From assembly GCF_000340215.1 (NCBI RefSeq), contig NW_006921537.1, positions 1,391,011-1,455,010 of the forward strand: a DNA stretch of 64,000 nucleotides, in the 5' to 3' direction. Of this stretch, positions 19,408 to 29,412 are shown piece after piece. The stretch's first letter is position 1. Each line of letters opens with the position of its first letter. A program made the position numbers and the translations under genes. This DNA comes from Pseudocercospora fijiensis CIRAD86. Its lineage: Eukaryota; Ascomycota; Dothideomycetes; Mycosphaerellales; Mycosphaerellaceae. The notes beneath the pieces were generated by a model. It was not told the DNA's origin, made no database searches, and was given only the letters and a program-made list of their open reading frames with translations.

Positions 19408-19684
19408 CTACATCAGTCGTGAAGCAACACTCCAGGCCTGAGGCTGAGCAGGTGACATGGCCAGAATTCTCAGGCATTCACGCATGCATATCATATCACA
19501 CGCCCGCCTGTGGCGCTGCAGTTAGCGGCGCCACAAATGACGATTGGAAAGTCGCAGGCTATGATATACGAGTGTCATTCACCACGACAAGCTGCATGTA
19601 CTTGATCTGCCATGCGCTCGAAGTCCCTTCTGAACTGCACTCATCCCGCGAACAATGCCTCTAACATTTTTCCCACCTTTTACA

Positions 19685-20017
19685 ATGATCTCGCCTCAGC
19701 CTCCGAAGCCCAGTGCCTCTGCAGCGCCGTCGCACTCTTATCTACGACAGTTTGTGTCTGCTGAGGAGATGGAGGCCAAACATCGTGCCGCGTACATAAG
19801 GCTTGCACGAGGAGAGACCGGTTCGGATCAGGAAGAAAGTCCATTTTCTGACGAAGAAGACGAGGGTCCACATCCTCGCTGTCGCAGCTGCAGTAAGAAC
19901 AATGATCGGCTTCAGAGGATAGAGGCGAAGATCGACGGGTTGGTCGAAGACGTCGAATCATGGCGTCCACGCGCAGAAGACACTGAGTCGCCTGCACCGT
20001 CCAGAGCGGATCCGTAA
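19685..20017 (+). CDS. small acidic protein with Cys pair and coiled coil
   Basis: 110 residues from ATG 19685. A Pro/Ser-rich start is followed by the helix FVSAEEMEAKHRAAYIRLAR, an acidic patch (EESPFSDEEDEG), the Cys cluster PRCRSCSKNNDR and the short coiled coil LQRIEAKIDGLVEDVES. The Cys cluster plus coil resembles the first gene of the run (16208-16540). It lies tail to tail with the NASP gene, 168 bases apart. Function unknown. Confidence 0.5.
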   Translation: MISPQPPKPSASAAPSHSYLRQFVSAEEMEAKHRAAYIRLARGETGSDQEESPFSDEEDEGPHPRCRSCSKNNDRLQRIEAKIDGLVEDVESWRPRAEDTESPAPSRADP

Positions 20018-20184
20018 GATGTGTGTAAGCCAGGAAGGCTGCTGTTAAACAAAGCATGGAATTATCTGCAATGCATGGGTATCATAAATACAACTTTCGT
20101 GGTAAGCGAGCATATGCCATCGCCCCGGTATCCTGTACTAGCCAAATGAACTGCTATCAACAACATTGGCCAGAAACGCGACTC

Positions 20185-21654
20185 TTACTGCTCCTTTCCA
20201 CCATCTTCACCAATGACCTCAGGTTTCATAGAAGAGATTTTGACCTTCTTTCCAGTCCCATTCGTGCTGGCGCCATCGCTGGCGGGTTCATCTTCGGCCT
20301 TCCTCTTACCATTTCCCTCGACCACAGAGTCCGCCGGCTTTGGCTTCTTCTTCTTGACCATGCCTGTCAGATCATTCGCCTGAGCAGTAGCCTGTTCGAT
20401 GCGTTTTGCTTGATCTGCCTTGCTCTCGCCGAGTAGCGAACCAAGGATGCCGCGCATGGCATCTTCCTCGGAGCCTGGAGCACCTGTTGGACCAAGATTT
20501 TGCAAAGCCGAGAGGCTGGCTGCCGGAGCTTGAAGATCCTTAAGCCGCTGCTCCATCTCTGCTATGATCTCCTTGGCGTTCGTGACTTCCTTCTTGACCT
20601 GCTCTGCTTCTGCACCCGATGAAGTTGAGAGCTTGGACTCTTCTTTCGTAAGCTTCGCTCGACAACTAGTAATAGCAAGCTCCATTTCCTTCGCAGCATC
20701 TTTTCGCATCTCCTCGTCGACTTGGGCGACTGTCGATTGCCCCTGTGCATCCTCTTGTGTTGATGTGACTGATGCGAACTCCAAGGCAAGCGAGAGTTTG
20801 TAGTGTGCTTCAGTGACCAGAGGGTCTTCAGTCGGGTAAAGCTCCAGCTTCAGTGCTAGGGCATCTCGGGTGTCCTTGATGGCGTCCTGGAAACGCTCAT
20901 TCTCCAAGCTGATCTCTGCTTGCAGATCGTGTGTATCTGCCAGTCGTTCTTTTACTTGCCGCACTTCTGGATTCTCCTCTTTCGATTTGCCCTTTCCTGC
21001 ACTCTGCAGCTCGTCAATCTTCCGCGACAGCAAAATGCGAGCCATATCCAGGATCTCATAGGCGGTCGCGAAGTCGTCGTCCTCTTCCTCTGCCTCGCCG
21101 TCTCCTCCGTCTTCGTCCTCGGAGTCGGTAAAATTGTCGTCGCCTGTGATCTGGAAGAATGGATTGCTCGGTTCTGCAGGCTTCTCTTCTTTAATGTCGC
21201 CCTTCTGCTCTACTACAGCCTCCACGACGTTCTCTGCCAACTTCTGATCGGAGCTCTTGATCGCGTCGCTTATCAGGGAGCTGCTTCCTTCGCCGTTCGC
21301 ACTGCTCTCGGCCTTTGCGACCTTGCGTTTCTTTCTCTTTGGCTCAGAAGGGCCAGCGACCTTGCCGCCTAGTACATCAGAGCTGGCGACTGCGACCTTG
21401 TATAAGCATCGACCATATTGGTAGAGCAAATCAGCGTTCTCCGTAGACATCTCGCCATTGATCTGATCTTGCACCTCTGCCGCCTCACTGTAGTATTCGG
21501 CAGCGGCATTGTAGTTTTTCAGCGAGTACTCTTTCGTCGCCGACGCCTTGAGCTTCTCGAGCTTGGCTGGCAGCTGTTCTGGCGGTGTTTCTTCCGGGAT
21601 GGCGGCCATATCGACGGTGCTGTCTTGGAAAGATATCTCCGTATTCTCTGCCAT
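20185..21654 (-). CDS. NASP/Sim3/Hif1-type histone H3 chaperone (SHNi-TPR)
   Basis: A single exon of 489 residues. A first TPR-like repeat is at about 34-65 (LKASATKEYSLKNYNAAAEY) with a second helix pair at about 72-90. A long acidic tract follows at 171-194 (DSEDEDGGDGEAEEEDDD). The SHNi-TPR segment FATAYEILDMARILLSRKI comes next (195-213), then TPRs around 225-275. The acidic insert inside a TPR is typical of NASP-family chaperones, which carry H3-H4 (in fission yeast also CENP-A) to assembly factors. The C-terminal third has a coiled coil (EAEQVKKEVTNAKEIIAEMEQ) and basic nuclear-signal-like clusters (VKKKKPKP, GKRKAED). It is divergent from the polymerase epsilon subunit gene, so both may share one promoter. 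Confidence 0.85.
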   Translation of the reverse strand: MAENTEISFQDSTVDMAAIPEETPPEQLPAKLEKLKASATKEYSLKNYNAAAEYYSEAAEVQDQINGEMSTENADLLYQYGRCLYKVAVASSDVLGGKVAGPSEPKRKKRKVAKAESSANGEGSSSLISDAIKSSDQKLAENVVEAVVEQKGDIKEEKPAEPSNPFFQITGDDNFTDSEDEDGGDGEAEEEDDDFATAYEILDMARILLSRKIDELQSAGKGKSKEENPEVRQVKERLADTHDLQAEISLENERFQDAIKDTRDALALKLELYPTEDPLVTEAHYKLSLALEFASVTSTQEDAQGQSTVAQVDEEMRKDAAKEMELAITSCRAKLTKEESKLSTSSGAEAEQVKKEVTNAKEIIAEMEQRLKDLQAPAASLSALQNLGPTGAPGSEEDAMRGILGSLLGESKADQAKRIEQATAQANDLTGMVKKKKPKPADSVVEGNGKRKAEDEPASDGASTNGTGKKVKISSMKPEVIGEDGGKEQ

Positions 21655-21843
21655 GTCGATGGTATGGCGGTGTGATTGGTACAGTGTGAGTGAATGTTGA
21701 AGAAGGAAAGTGAGAGTGGAAACAAGATCTCGCCGCGAAGGAAGCGCGCTAGGGAGTGCACGGGCCCGAACGCGTTTTCCACGCGTCTCCTCCCACTCGA
21801 TGCAGTGACAGATGGAGGAGTTTCTCTATCACATGCAACGACT
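21655..21843. promoter_or_regulatory. shared divergent promoter of NASP and DPB2
   Basis: Only 189 bases separate the two likely start codons (21654 minus, 21844 plus). Both promoters must lie here or overlap the 5' leaders. The purine-rich strand has aagaaggaaagtgagagtgg near 21700-21719. An acgcg core occurs at 21769-21773 and again at 21780-21784; acgcg(t) is the MCB box bound by cell-cycle S-phase factors in yeasts. Use of these sites here is inference. Confidence 0.5.
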
Positions 21844-24210
21844 ATGGCGATACCGCAGAAGAACCCAGAGACGAATCCGTTCTCTTCATCGCCGGCATTT
21901 GGGACGCCTGTCCACCCATTCCCGAACAACCAGCAGCGACCTCCTCCTCCGCCTGCATTCAAGCCCCAGATCACGACCATCTTACCCATACTCTTGCCAG
22001 CTCCTACATTACGACCTTTGGCAGTCAGAACGTTCACAAAGAAACACAATTTGATTCTGCAATCCTCGGCATTACAGGCATTAGCGAGCTTTGTTGGCAG
22101 ACATTGTGGCTCAGGATGGAGGGAGGAAGGCACGGGCGAGAAGGTCTTGGAGCAAGTTGCCAAGATATGGAAGGCTGAGAATGGGCCTGTGATTGTCGAA
22201 GATGGTGAGAGGCTGAGAACGATACTCAGGACACTGGAAAGTTGTATGAGCGGAGGTCGAATAGGCACACCCAAGGGAGCCAACAGCTTGAGCCGGCAGA
22301 CGAGTTTCACATTTGCCAACGATTCTGCCGTAGACATAGCCGATCGACCTTCACTGGAACGACAAGGCAGTAGCTTTGGCATATCAGGGCTGAGAGTGCA
22401 AAGTCCTACGGCACAGGATGAGGAGCCAGAAGGGAGCCAGAGAGATCCACGAAGCTGGCTGAAGATTATATCAGCCTTCGAACAGCCACGATTCACATAC
22501 AGCGTCGACAAGAAGCACTTTTTACGACTCGAAAACAAGCCAGCTCTATTTCCAAACACAAAGCAGAAGACTGCGTTGATCAAAGAACGATACAACATTA
22601 TACATCAGCGATTACTACGAAACCCAGCATTCCAGGCACCGTCCTTTTCCGCACAGACGGCATCACTACGGCGATCAAATACAGTTACAGAGCGTACATT
22701 CTACAAAATCACTCCCATAGCCAACTTGCTCGGACGAGGAGGCACCAATCACTTATTGTTGGGAATGCTGGTCATCGCCCCAACCGGGACCTTGGCACTT
22801 AATGACCTCAGTGGCAGCATCAGCTTAGATCTGCAACATGCCACTTCAATGCAGGAGGTTCAGCCGTACTTTTGTCCCGGCATGATTGTTCTCGTCGACG
22901 GTGTGTACGAGGAAGATTGGGCTGGCGCCGGGTCAAGTGGGCTGGGCAACACTGGCGGCGTGGGAGGAACGATCGGAGGCAGGTTTGTTGGCTTTGAGAT
23001 TGGTGGGCCACCAGTCGAGAGGCGCGACATCTCTCTCGGCATTAATGTTAAGGCTGAAGAAGTAGGAGGAGGCTTTGGCTGGACTGACTTCCTCGGGCAA
23101 GGATCGGAAAGGGCAGTTGGTCAGCGTATGAGGAAGCTGGAGCAGCGCTTGATCGGGCTGGAATCCGACATCGAGGAGAGCCAGAGGAAGATGGTCGTGC
23201 TATCACAAGTCACGTTGGATCAGCCTTCAACGCTCTCCGCATTACGGAAAGTTCTGGAACAGTATGAGGTTGCTGACTCGCCCCCTATGTCATTCGTGCT
23301 CTGCGGCGACTTCTCAAGAAAGGCTGCCATGGCAGGCGCAGGAACAGGGTCGATTGAATATAAGGAGCTCTTCAACGAGCTGGCAGCAGTCATGTCCGAC
23401 TTTCCAAATCTGCTTCGGAATTGTACATGGGTATTCGTGCCTGGAGACAATGATCCTTGGGCTTCGGCTTTCAGCGCTGGTGCGAGCACAGTCCTGCCCA
23501 AAGAAGCAGTTCCAGATCTCTTCACAAGCCGCGTCAAGCGTGCTTTCGCAAACGCGAAACAGGAGATGGGGGTCAAGAAACCTGACGTGGAAGGCGAAGC
23601 TATTTGGACGTCAAACCCGGCAAGACTGAGTCTCTTCGGTGCAGCCCATGAAGTGGTCGTGTTTCGCGATGACATTTCAGCCCGAATGAGGAGGAACGCT
23701 ATCAGACATGGGCAAGCAATACGTCAACAGGAATCACAACCCGACAGCGGCATTGATGTATCGACGCCGGAAGCTGGCGAGGACTTCACCATGTCTGGAG
23801 CTTTGCCCTCGACGGAGAATGACACACAAGAAGACACTCAAATGACCGATGCCATTCCTTTCGAAGATCCGCCAACGCCACTGGAGGTCAGCACTGAGTC
23901 TTACGCCACTCAGGAAGCAAAGCGCTTGATCTTGTCACTTCTTCCACAGTCGACGCTATCGCCCTTTCCACTTACTGTCCGTCCTGTGCATTGGGAATAC
24001 GCGCTTTCAGCATTGAGTCTCTATCCTTTGCCACATACGTTGATAGTGGCAGACGCTGAGGCTCCTGCGTTCGCCTTGACCTACGAAGGCTGTCATGTCA
24101 TCAATCCCGGTCGCCTTGTTGAAGGTGGAGGTCGCCGCAAGAAGGTACAATGGGTTGAGTACGATGTTCTGACGAAACGAGGAGGTATCAAGGAGACTTG
24201 GATGGGTTGA
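21844..24210 (+). CDS. DPB2: DNA polymerase epsilon subunit B (Dpb2)
   Basis: 788 residues from ATG 21844 (MAIPQKNPE). The same frame is open upstream to 21694, but that start would use sequence inside the shared promoter and the leader does not look conserved. The order fits Dpb2: N-terminal helical region (LRPLAVRTFTKKHNLILQSS), a disordered linker, the OB-fold region (LLGRGGTNHLLLGMLVIAP, LDLQHATSMQEVQPYFCPGM), then the inactive calcineurin-like phosphoesterase domain with SFVLCGDFS at about residue 482 and WVFVPGDNDPW at about 530. It ends with HVINPGRLVEGG and RRKKVQWVEYD. The protein is an essential non-catalytic subunit of the leading-strand polymerase and helps assemble the CMG helicase. 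Gene and frame are intact. Confidence 0.9.
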   Translation: MAIPQKNPETNPFSSSPAFGTPVHPFPNNQQRPPPPPAFKPQITTILPILLPAPTLRPLAVRTFTKKHNLILQSSALQALASFVGRHCGSGWREEGTGEKVLEQVAKIWKAENGPVIVEDGERLRTILRTLESCMSGGRIGTPKGANSLSRQTSFTFANDSAVDIADRPSLERQGSSFGISGLRVQSPTAQDEEPEGSQRDPRSWLKIISAFEQPRFTYSVDKKHFLRLENKPALFPNTKQKTALIKERYNIIHQRLLRNPAFQAPSFSAQTASLRRSNTVTERTFYKITPIANLLGRGGTNHLLLGMLVIAPTGTLALNDLSGSISLDLQHATSMQEVQPYFCPGMIVLVDGVYEEDWAGAGSSGLGNTGGVGGTIGGRFVGFEIGGPPVERRDISLGINVKAEEVGGGFGWTDFLGQGSERAVGQRMRKLEQRLIGLESDIEESQRKMVVLSQVTLDQPSTLSALRKVLEQYEVADSPPMSFVLCGDFSRKAAMAGAGTGSIEYKELFNELAAVMSDFPNLLRNCTWVFVPGDNDPWASAFSAGASTVLPKEAVPDLFTSRVKRAFANAKQEMGVKKPDVEGEAIWTSNPARLSLFGAAHEVVVFRDDISARMRRNAIRHGQAIRQQESQPDSGIDVSTPEAGEDFTMSGALPSTENDTQEDTQMTDAIPFEDPPTPLEVSTESYATQEAKRLILSLLPQSTLSPFPLTVRPVHWEYALSALSLYPLPHTLIVADAEAPAFALTYEGCHVINPGRLVEGGGRRKKVQWVEYDVLTKRGGIKETWMG

Positions 24211-24411
24211 ACTATTGTGCTGGTGACAAAAATGATCTAATGAGCAGACCTTCTGGCGTTGTCACATGAAAGTCGCACTTGCCTCTTGTGGGATGATTTG
24301 CTGAACCCTGCATACGCTTGGCAACCGTGCAGCTGGAACATGCAGCAAACGGGCAACGGTCTTCAAAACAATCATTCTAGGCGACAAGCACGCATACTGC
24401 CATCACACATC

Positions 24412-25515
24412 ATGTTTCCAGATCATCCCCGTTCACAGGACGCGCACAAGATGAAGAAACTCGGCGCTGCATTGCAAGAGGTCAACTCCATATTCGACAC
24501 GCCTACGCCAGCGACAGAAACGATGGCGCACCAACTTCGAAGTGATGCTGTTACTGGACAAGGCCTTCGCTCTCCTGACTTGCGGCCTCACAATAGCTGT
24601 GAGCAGTCACGATCTGAAAACAAACGACAATCGGGCCTGACGCCGACACCATTTATATCGTCGTTGGCGCTCGCCTCTCTGTCTGATCGTGGTGTTGATA
24701 CGCTTGAATCGGAGTCGAGGGTCAACAGCGGTCATGTCAATGTCGTTCAATCCCCCGACGGCACTCGCACACCTGCTGCAGCTCGTCCACTGCTTCGGCG
24801 CAGCACCTCAGATGCTCTGCGAGCCAGTCAGCAGAAGCTTCGCCAGATTCAGGATACATCAGCAGTCACCGAACGTCCAGCAACACCAAATCTGATCTCG
24901 CCAACACCGATTCGCCGCTCACGCTCGTCAACGTACACGACTTTTTGCAACGACGAACGTGAGCCTCAAAAAGACAGATCCTCCAGCTATCTTCCACACC
25001 CAAGCCATGACCTACTACCACCAAATCCTCAGCACTCACCCTCGGTGCTCGGCCGCCATCAACCAAACCGCCCTCCTCCACCACACCGTACGCCTTCCCA
25101 TGAGGTCAGACAGCGTGAGAGGGCGCTTCACGCTGAACTCGAGAGCCTGCGTGGTCAACTGAGCACTCACGAGCAACGCCGCGAGCGCGAAATGGTTGCA
25201 GTCAATTTCGCGCTCAATCGCATCGTCGAGCAGCAGAACAACCAAATGCACGTGCAACAGATGCTGCTTGAGAAGCTCGCAGGCATGGATCTACAAGCCA
25301 CGCAAGGCATCCAGGAATATGCTGCTGCACACGAAGCCGATGAAGAGGGACAGCCGCTCGAGGCTGAGCAAGGCGGTTTCCGGAACGAGGAAAGTGGCGT
25401 AGGATCGACGGTGAAATGTGAGGAGAAAGAAGCAAGTCAAGCTGAGAAGTGTGTATCCGACGTCGTCACTGCTGAAGTCGAACAGGAGTGGAGCTCAAGG
25501 ATGTTAGAAGGCTGA
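24412..25515 (+). CDS. hypothetical protein with C-terminal coiled coil
   Basis: 367 residues from ATG 24412 (MFPDHPRSQD). The frame stays open up to 24259, where another ATG adds 51 residues. Most of the protein is Ser/Thr/Pro rich and probably disordered, with phosphorylation-like patches (RPLLRRSTSDALR, SPTPIRRSRSS). A coiled coil runs from about residue 226 (VRQRERALHAELESLRGQL) to about 290 (QMLLEKLAGMD). The tail is acidic. No enzyme motif is visible. The layout suggests a structural or regulatory adaptor. It lies just downstream of DPB2 on the same strand. Confidence 0.6.
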   Translation: MFPDHPRSQDAHKMKKLGAALQEVNSIFDTPTPATETMAHQLRSDAVTGQGLRSPDLRPHNSCEQSRSENKRQSGLTPTPFISSLALASLSDRGVDTLESESRVNSGHVNVVQSPDGTRTPAAARPLLRRSTSDALRASQQKLRQIQDTSAVTERPATPNLISPTPIRRSRSSTYTTFCNDEREPQKDRSSSYLPHPSHDLLPPNPQHSPSVLGRHQPNRPPPPHRTPSHEVRQRERALHAELESLRGQLSTHEQRREREMVAVNFALNRIVEQQNNQMHVQQMLLEKLAGMDLQATQGIQEYAAAHEADEEGQPLEAEQGGFRNEESGVGSTVKCEEKEASQAEKCVSDVVTAEVEQEWSSRMLEG

Positions 25516-26251
25516 TCAGGCCACGTCTAAGCATATAGTACGTACTCTCCGCTTCACTCAACCTCCGATACAATGCAAATGCAATCCCTCTTGACTTACT
25601 TCCTCCCCATTCCATCTTCAAATAGAACTCTTCCCTTCAGTCTCCACCCTCTCCGATTCTTCGCTCCGTTTCGTGAATTCTTTCGTCTCACAGAAGTTAT
25701 AAATTTTTTTTTCTTTTTTCCCCTAGGTAATCAATTGACTTTTGAAGAATTTTTTTTTTCAGCTGGAGGGAATTGGAAGATGATATTTTTTTTGGCGAGA
25801 TTATTTCACGATTTTTGTGGTTCTTTCGACTCGCAGTAGGACCAAGATCTTGTTGCAGTGATGGAGAAGTTCGAATCCTGATTCCATTATGGAGAATTCT
25901 TCTCTCGACAGGTACTTCTGTACACAGCTATGGGATGAGCCACCACTTTCGATTCGAAGGCGGTCTAGGTCGCTTGGGGTTACGCTGCTCTTTGGGAGTG
26001 ATGGGCTTCACCGGTAGATCGACGAGGAAGAGTTTAGCGATGGGGTCTGGCATTGATCTTCTTGTCGCGGTGGACAGCTGTGAGAGGATGGATGAGCAAG
26101 GCCGGTGTGCCTATGAGTAAGATTCAACTTATATGGAATGGTGACAGCGGCGAATCACAGCGTGAATCACATGCTTCAACCACAGGGTTCTTGATCTAGA
26201 TCTGTCAATCTTTGCCTTCCCTTCGACGACAATGGGCAACGCCGAACCACA
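25516..26251. other. intergenic with poly-T runs
   Basis: About 735 bases with long T tracts at 25701-25720, 25750-25760 and 25785-25793. These may belong to a 3' UTR or a promoter pyrimidine tract. A gttcgaatcc string near 25868 resembles a tRNA T-loop, but no cloverleaf could be built around it. Confidence 0.4.
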
Positions 26252-26743
26252 ATGGCCTCTTCGAGTGAAATCAGCGTTAAAAGTTTGAGCGCACATGTCG
26301 AGGAGACTTCTCTCACGCTCGCCCAGATGCAGGCTCAGCTTCAACGCTCTCGCGACGCCCTGTCACACACGGACGGCCTACACTCGCCAGATGCCCGTCT
26401 GCAGGAGGGTGCGCTCTATCAGCTACAGCAAGTTCTGAAGCATGACATGGAGAAGCGATGTGGTGAGCTTCGAGAAGGAGCACCAATTGGTAGGGTAGCT
26501 TTAGCCGACGATCATCTGAGGATGCTTCACGAAGCATACACGGGAGCGGTATCGATGTGGAAAGAAGCGTTGGTCCATGAGCTGGGCCGGGTAGAAGACG
26601 AGATGGCAGGGGTGGATTCGATGTTGATGGCGAATGTGGACGATGATGACGATGACGTTGGACGTGCGATGTCAGATGGTGGGGTCGCCGATGACGATGC
26701 CGGGAGTGGCATGAAGAGAGATGAAGGCAGTGAATGGTGTTGA
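26252..26743 (+). CDS. small coiled-coil hypothetical protein
   Basis: 163 residues. The N-terminal half is helical (VEETSLTLAQMQAQLQRSRD and ALYQLQQVLKHDMEKRCGEL). The middle contains LADDHLRMLHEAYTGAVSMW and VHELGRVEDEMAGVDSM. A run of Asp residues follows (NVDDDDDDVG), and the tail is Gly/Asp rich. There is no signal peptide or membrane span. It is similar in style, though not obviously in sequence, to the small coiled-coil genes at 16-20 kb. The ATG is preceded by accacaATGG, a good fungal start context. Family not recognised. Confidence 0.5.
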   Translation: MASSSEISVKSLSAHVEETSLTLAQMQAQLQRSRDALSHTDGLHSPDARLQEGALYQLQQVLKHDMEKRCGELREGAPIGRVALADDHLRMLHEAYTGAVSMWKEALVHELGRVEDEMAGVDSMLMANVDDDDDDVGRAMSDGGVADDDAGSGMKRDEGSEWC

Positions 26744-26823
26744 CCTGGACTAGATCTGGCGAAGATGGAGAGCAGTATCGCGGTCAGCTTCTCGTCTTGG
26801 CACTGTGACTCACAACGACCAAT

Positions 26824-27087
26824 ATGTCATCACGTTCTCACACTCACACTCACACCGCGCTGACAGACACGGCTCAATATTATTCAGCCATTATTCGCAC
26901 AAGCGAAGACGGCACAGCTCCAGCTTCGAAGGCATTCGATTATGAGGAATATCAGTACGAGCACACGTTTCCCTTCTGTCCGTGCTGCAGCACTGATTGG
27001 CGCACATCGGCATATGATGATCGCGATCGCCACGGAGTTGAAGCATTGGAGCGACTACGGTTGCTATGGGCTGATGAACAGAATTGA
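26824..27087 (+). CDS. possible small protein
   Basis: 87 codons with a His/Thr repeat start (SHTHTHTALTD), a central EEYQYEHTFPFCPCCSTDW containing a Cys-x-Cys-Cys cluster, and a helical, charged end. The Cys cluster and acidic/coil ends recall the small genes at 16-20 kb. Only 80 bases separate it from the gene before. It could be a real small gene or chance; no family is recognised. Confidence 0.3.
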   Translation: MSSRSHTHTHTALTDTAQYYSAIIRTSEDGTAPASKAFDYEEYQYEHTFPFCPCCSTDWRTSAYDDRDRHGVEALERLRLLWADEQN

Positions 27088-27676
27088 TGATGTCGGAGTG
27101 CGGACATGTGGTGTCACCGAGGCTGTGAGGATACATGGACAGGCAGAGAGAGTGGTGGGTGGCAGTGTGTGGACGACATTATTATTTGAGGGCAAGGTGG
27201 TCGCGGGTGGGAAGGTGATCCGTTTGTAGGATGAATTCGACGAGGAACATTTACGTTAGCTTGTTGATGTGATTGTAGGCGATCATAATTATTAGTCTCA
27301 TGTGTGTCCTGGGTGCAGCCTTGCGATGATGAGACCGGAACTCGGATGTGTTCCCCGTCCAAGGCCAATCTCCATCGTCGTGGAAGGGCAGGGGGAAAAT
27401 GTGTGCTCTGGTGGCGAAGTGACCTCATCATAGACAGAAGGTCCAGACCGTTCGTGGAGCATGATACAGATACGGAGCAGCAATTAATAATAATATCGAA
27501 GTGGAGGAATTTGAGCCGCGCGCGTGACCGGGTTGGGATTGATTAGGGACAGGGAGTCTTTGATGAACGTCACCCGATTGGGAAGGCCTGTCAAATGGTC
27601 ACGCCGTCACGGTGCTCGAGGCATATGATTATTGTACGATTATGATAGCGGCAAGACAGCGAGCGGAGCGGTGCGG

Positions 27677-27697
27677 TGAGCGGTGAGCGGTGAGCGG
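27677..27697. repeat. (TGAGCGG)3 minisatellite
   Basis: Three perfect 7-bp units in a row, preceded by related gagcgg/gtgcgg units. Confidence 0.7.
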
Positions 27698-28475
27698 AAG
27701 AAAGTGGCTCGCTGAGGAGAGGTGAAGATAAGAGTAGTCCTCCGTACCGGCAGGCTGAGGGGGCGTTGATGGCGTTGCTTGGCAGATGCAGAGAAGACAA
27801 GAGCCGAGCGGTTGTGGCGTTCTTCGTTCCACACCCACACAGTGCCACACACTACAGACGATAGATACAGCATGATTGCCCGAGAAGTTGCTCGCGGAAA
27901 GCTCGCCATATGTGATGCGATACGCGACGAGTCGTGGCACTAATAAGTACGGTAATAATGAAGACGCACAGCGAGCAACGATTGTGCTGCCATGCTGTTG
28001 CTGTTCCTACTTGCACCCTCTCAAGACCTTGCCAAGGTTTGGAGCAATTTCGGAAGCACTCATTTATGCTTTTCCAACTGCCGCATCCGCATCCGCATCT
28101 GGCACGGGCACGGGCACATGAGGCTCGGCGGGCGAGGCCCGGGCGCCTCAACTGTATGTATGTAGTATACTTCTAATCAGCACGCTGGCCATCTCACAAC
28201 CCTCCGCTATTCTACTCCGAATCCAGCATGATATCCTATGTATAAGCTGCGGTGAACACGCGACTGACACCCGCAGGCACGAGTCCTCCGAACATCATCA
28301 ATGCGCCTGCAGCCCATGAGATTATTATTGAGCGCGGCAACACCACCTCCGCTGCCCTCCATGCCTCCCCATGCCCGCCAGGCCGCACCCACGTCGTGTT
28401 GCATTGCAAGCTCTGGAGCATCGAGCATGCCATCGCCATCGCCATCGCCCCTTTCCACCCCGAAGTCGAACATGC

Positions 28476-28495
28476 ATGGCATGGCATGGCATGGC
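28476..28495. repeat. (ATGGC)4 repeat
   Basis: Four perfect 5-bp units. Confidence 0.7.
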
Positions 28496-28820
28496 CTCAT
28501 CAAGCCTCGCTGCATTAGCGCCACGAGAAAGTCCCGTCGTCGCAGCGCCTCCCTGGCCTCAGCCTTGCCAGCAGGCCGAGTGATTGGCCGCAATCCAATT
28601 AGACCGGCCGTTCATCTCGAGCCTGTTGCTCGCAATAAGAACATGCTGCCTCCCGTTCGCGAGAAGCTCTCTCCTCCCTCTCAGCATTCGTTCCAGCAGA
28701 CAACACGACCACACACCGGTGTATACCGCACCGCATTCACTCGCTTAACCCGACGCTCGACGAATCACCCGCGCAACTTCTATTCCCTCACCACCACCAC
28801 TACCCGCCAAAGTCGTCAAC

Positions 28821-29412
28821 ATGCGTTTCGCTGTCGCTGCTTCCCTCGCTGGCCTCTCCGCCGTCGCCGTCGCTGATGGCGGCTGGAGTTACGGTAGCTA
28901 CAGCCCCCCACCATCCAACAGCTCTACAGGCGTCACCGGCGGCACCACTGCTGCTCCCGTCTTGCCAGGCGCCCAGCCGCCATCCTACACCACCGAGGTC
29001 GTCACCCAGTTGACCACTTACTGCCCGCAAGCGACTCAGATCACCCACGGCGGAGTCACCTACACCGTGACCGAGGCCACCACACTCACCATCACCAACT
29101 GCCCGTGTACCGTGACAAAGCCAGTCTACTCGTCAGTAGTCACCTCCTGCAGCACATGGTACACAGAACGCCGTGCAAGCCCAGTCGTGTGAACACTGCT
29201 GCATATACTGACTATTTCCCAGCAGCACTGCAGTTCCACCATACCCATCAGGCAACGTCACCACCCCAGGCGTGCCCGTGAAGCCAACCGGAACCGGCGC
29301 ACTCCCGCCACCAGCCGCCACCAGCCCCATCCCTCCAGCCTACACCGGAGCTGCCACCAAGGCCTCGTTCGGTGTCATTCTCGCAGCTGCTGGTTTCATC
29401 GCCGCCCTCTAA
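28821..29412 (+). CDS. secreted GPI-anchored wall protein, CCG-6-like
   Basis: Exons 28821-29158 and 29223-29412 around a 64-nt intron give 175 residues. The signal peptide [18 protein letters not shown] is followed by a Gly/Ser/Tyr-rich mature start. The core [20 protein letters not shown], then [15 protein letters not shown] and TNCPCTV, is the pattern of fungal GPI proteins related to Neurospora clock-controlled gene 6 and yeast Sed1-type proteins. The second exon is Pro/Thr/Ala rich and ends with a GPI-type tail ([20 protein letters not shown], which stops at a hydrophobic end). The split codon across the intron makes Cys (SCSTCSTAV). It probably acts in the cell wall. Regulation by the clock is not visible here. 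Confidence 0.8.

Larger units (their letters stand above)
27088..28820. other. long intergenic region with short repeats
   Basis: About 1.7 kb with no convincing gene. It contains three tgagcgg units (27677-27697), four atggc units (28476-28495) and several gccatc units (28431-28449). The last part up to 28820 is C/A-rich (accaccaccacta near 28790) and probably the promoter and 5' leader of the GPI protein gene. Confidence 0.45.

Noticed and set aside
25860..25890. gttcgaatcc string resembling a tRNA T-loop
   Set aside because: The flanking bases do not form a T stem and no anticodon or acceptor arm could be found.
28207..28876. Long open frames on both strands before the GPI protein gene
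   Set aside because: Low-complexity composition (His/Arg/Ser from C-rich DNA) and overlap with the promoter and start of a clear gene.
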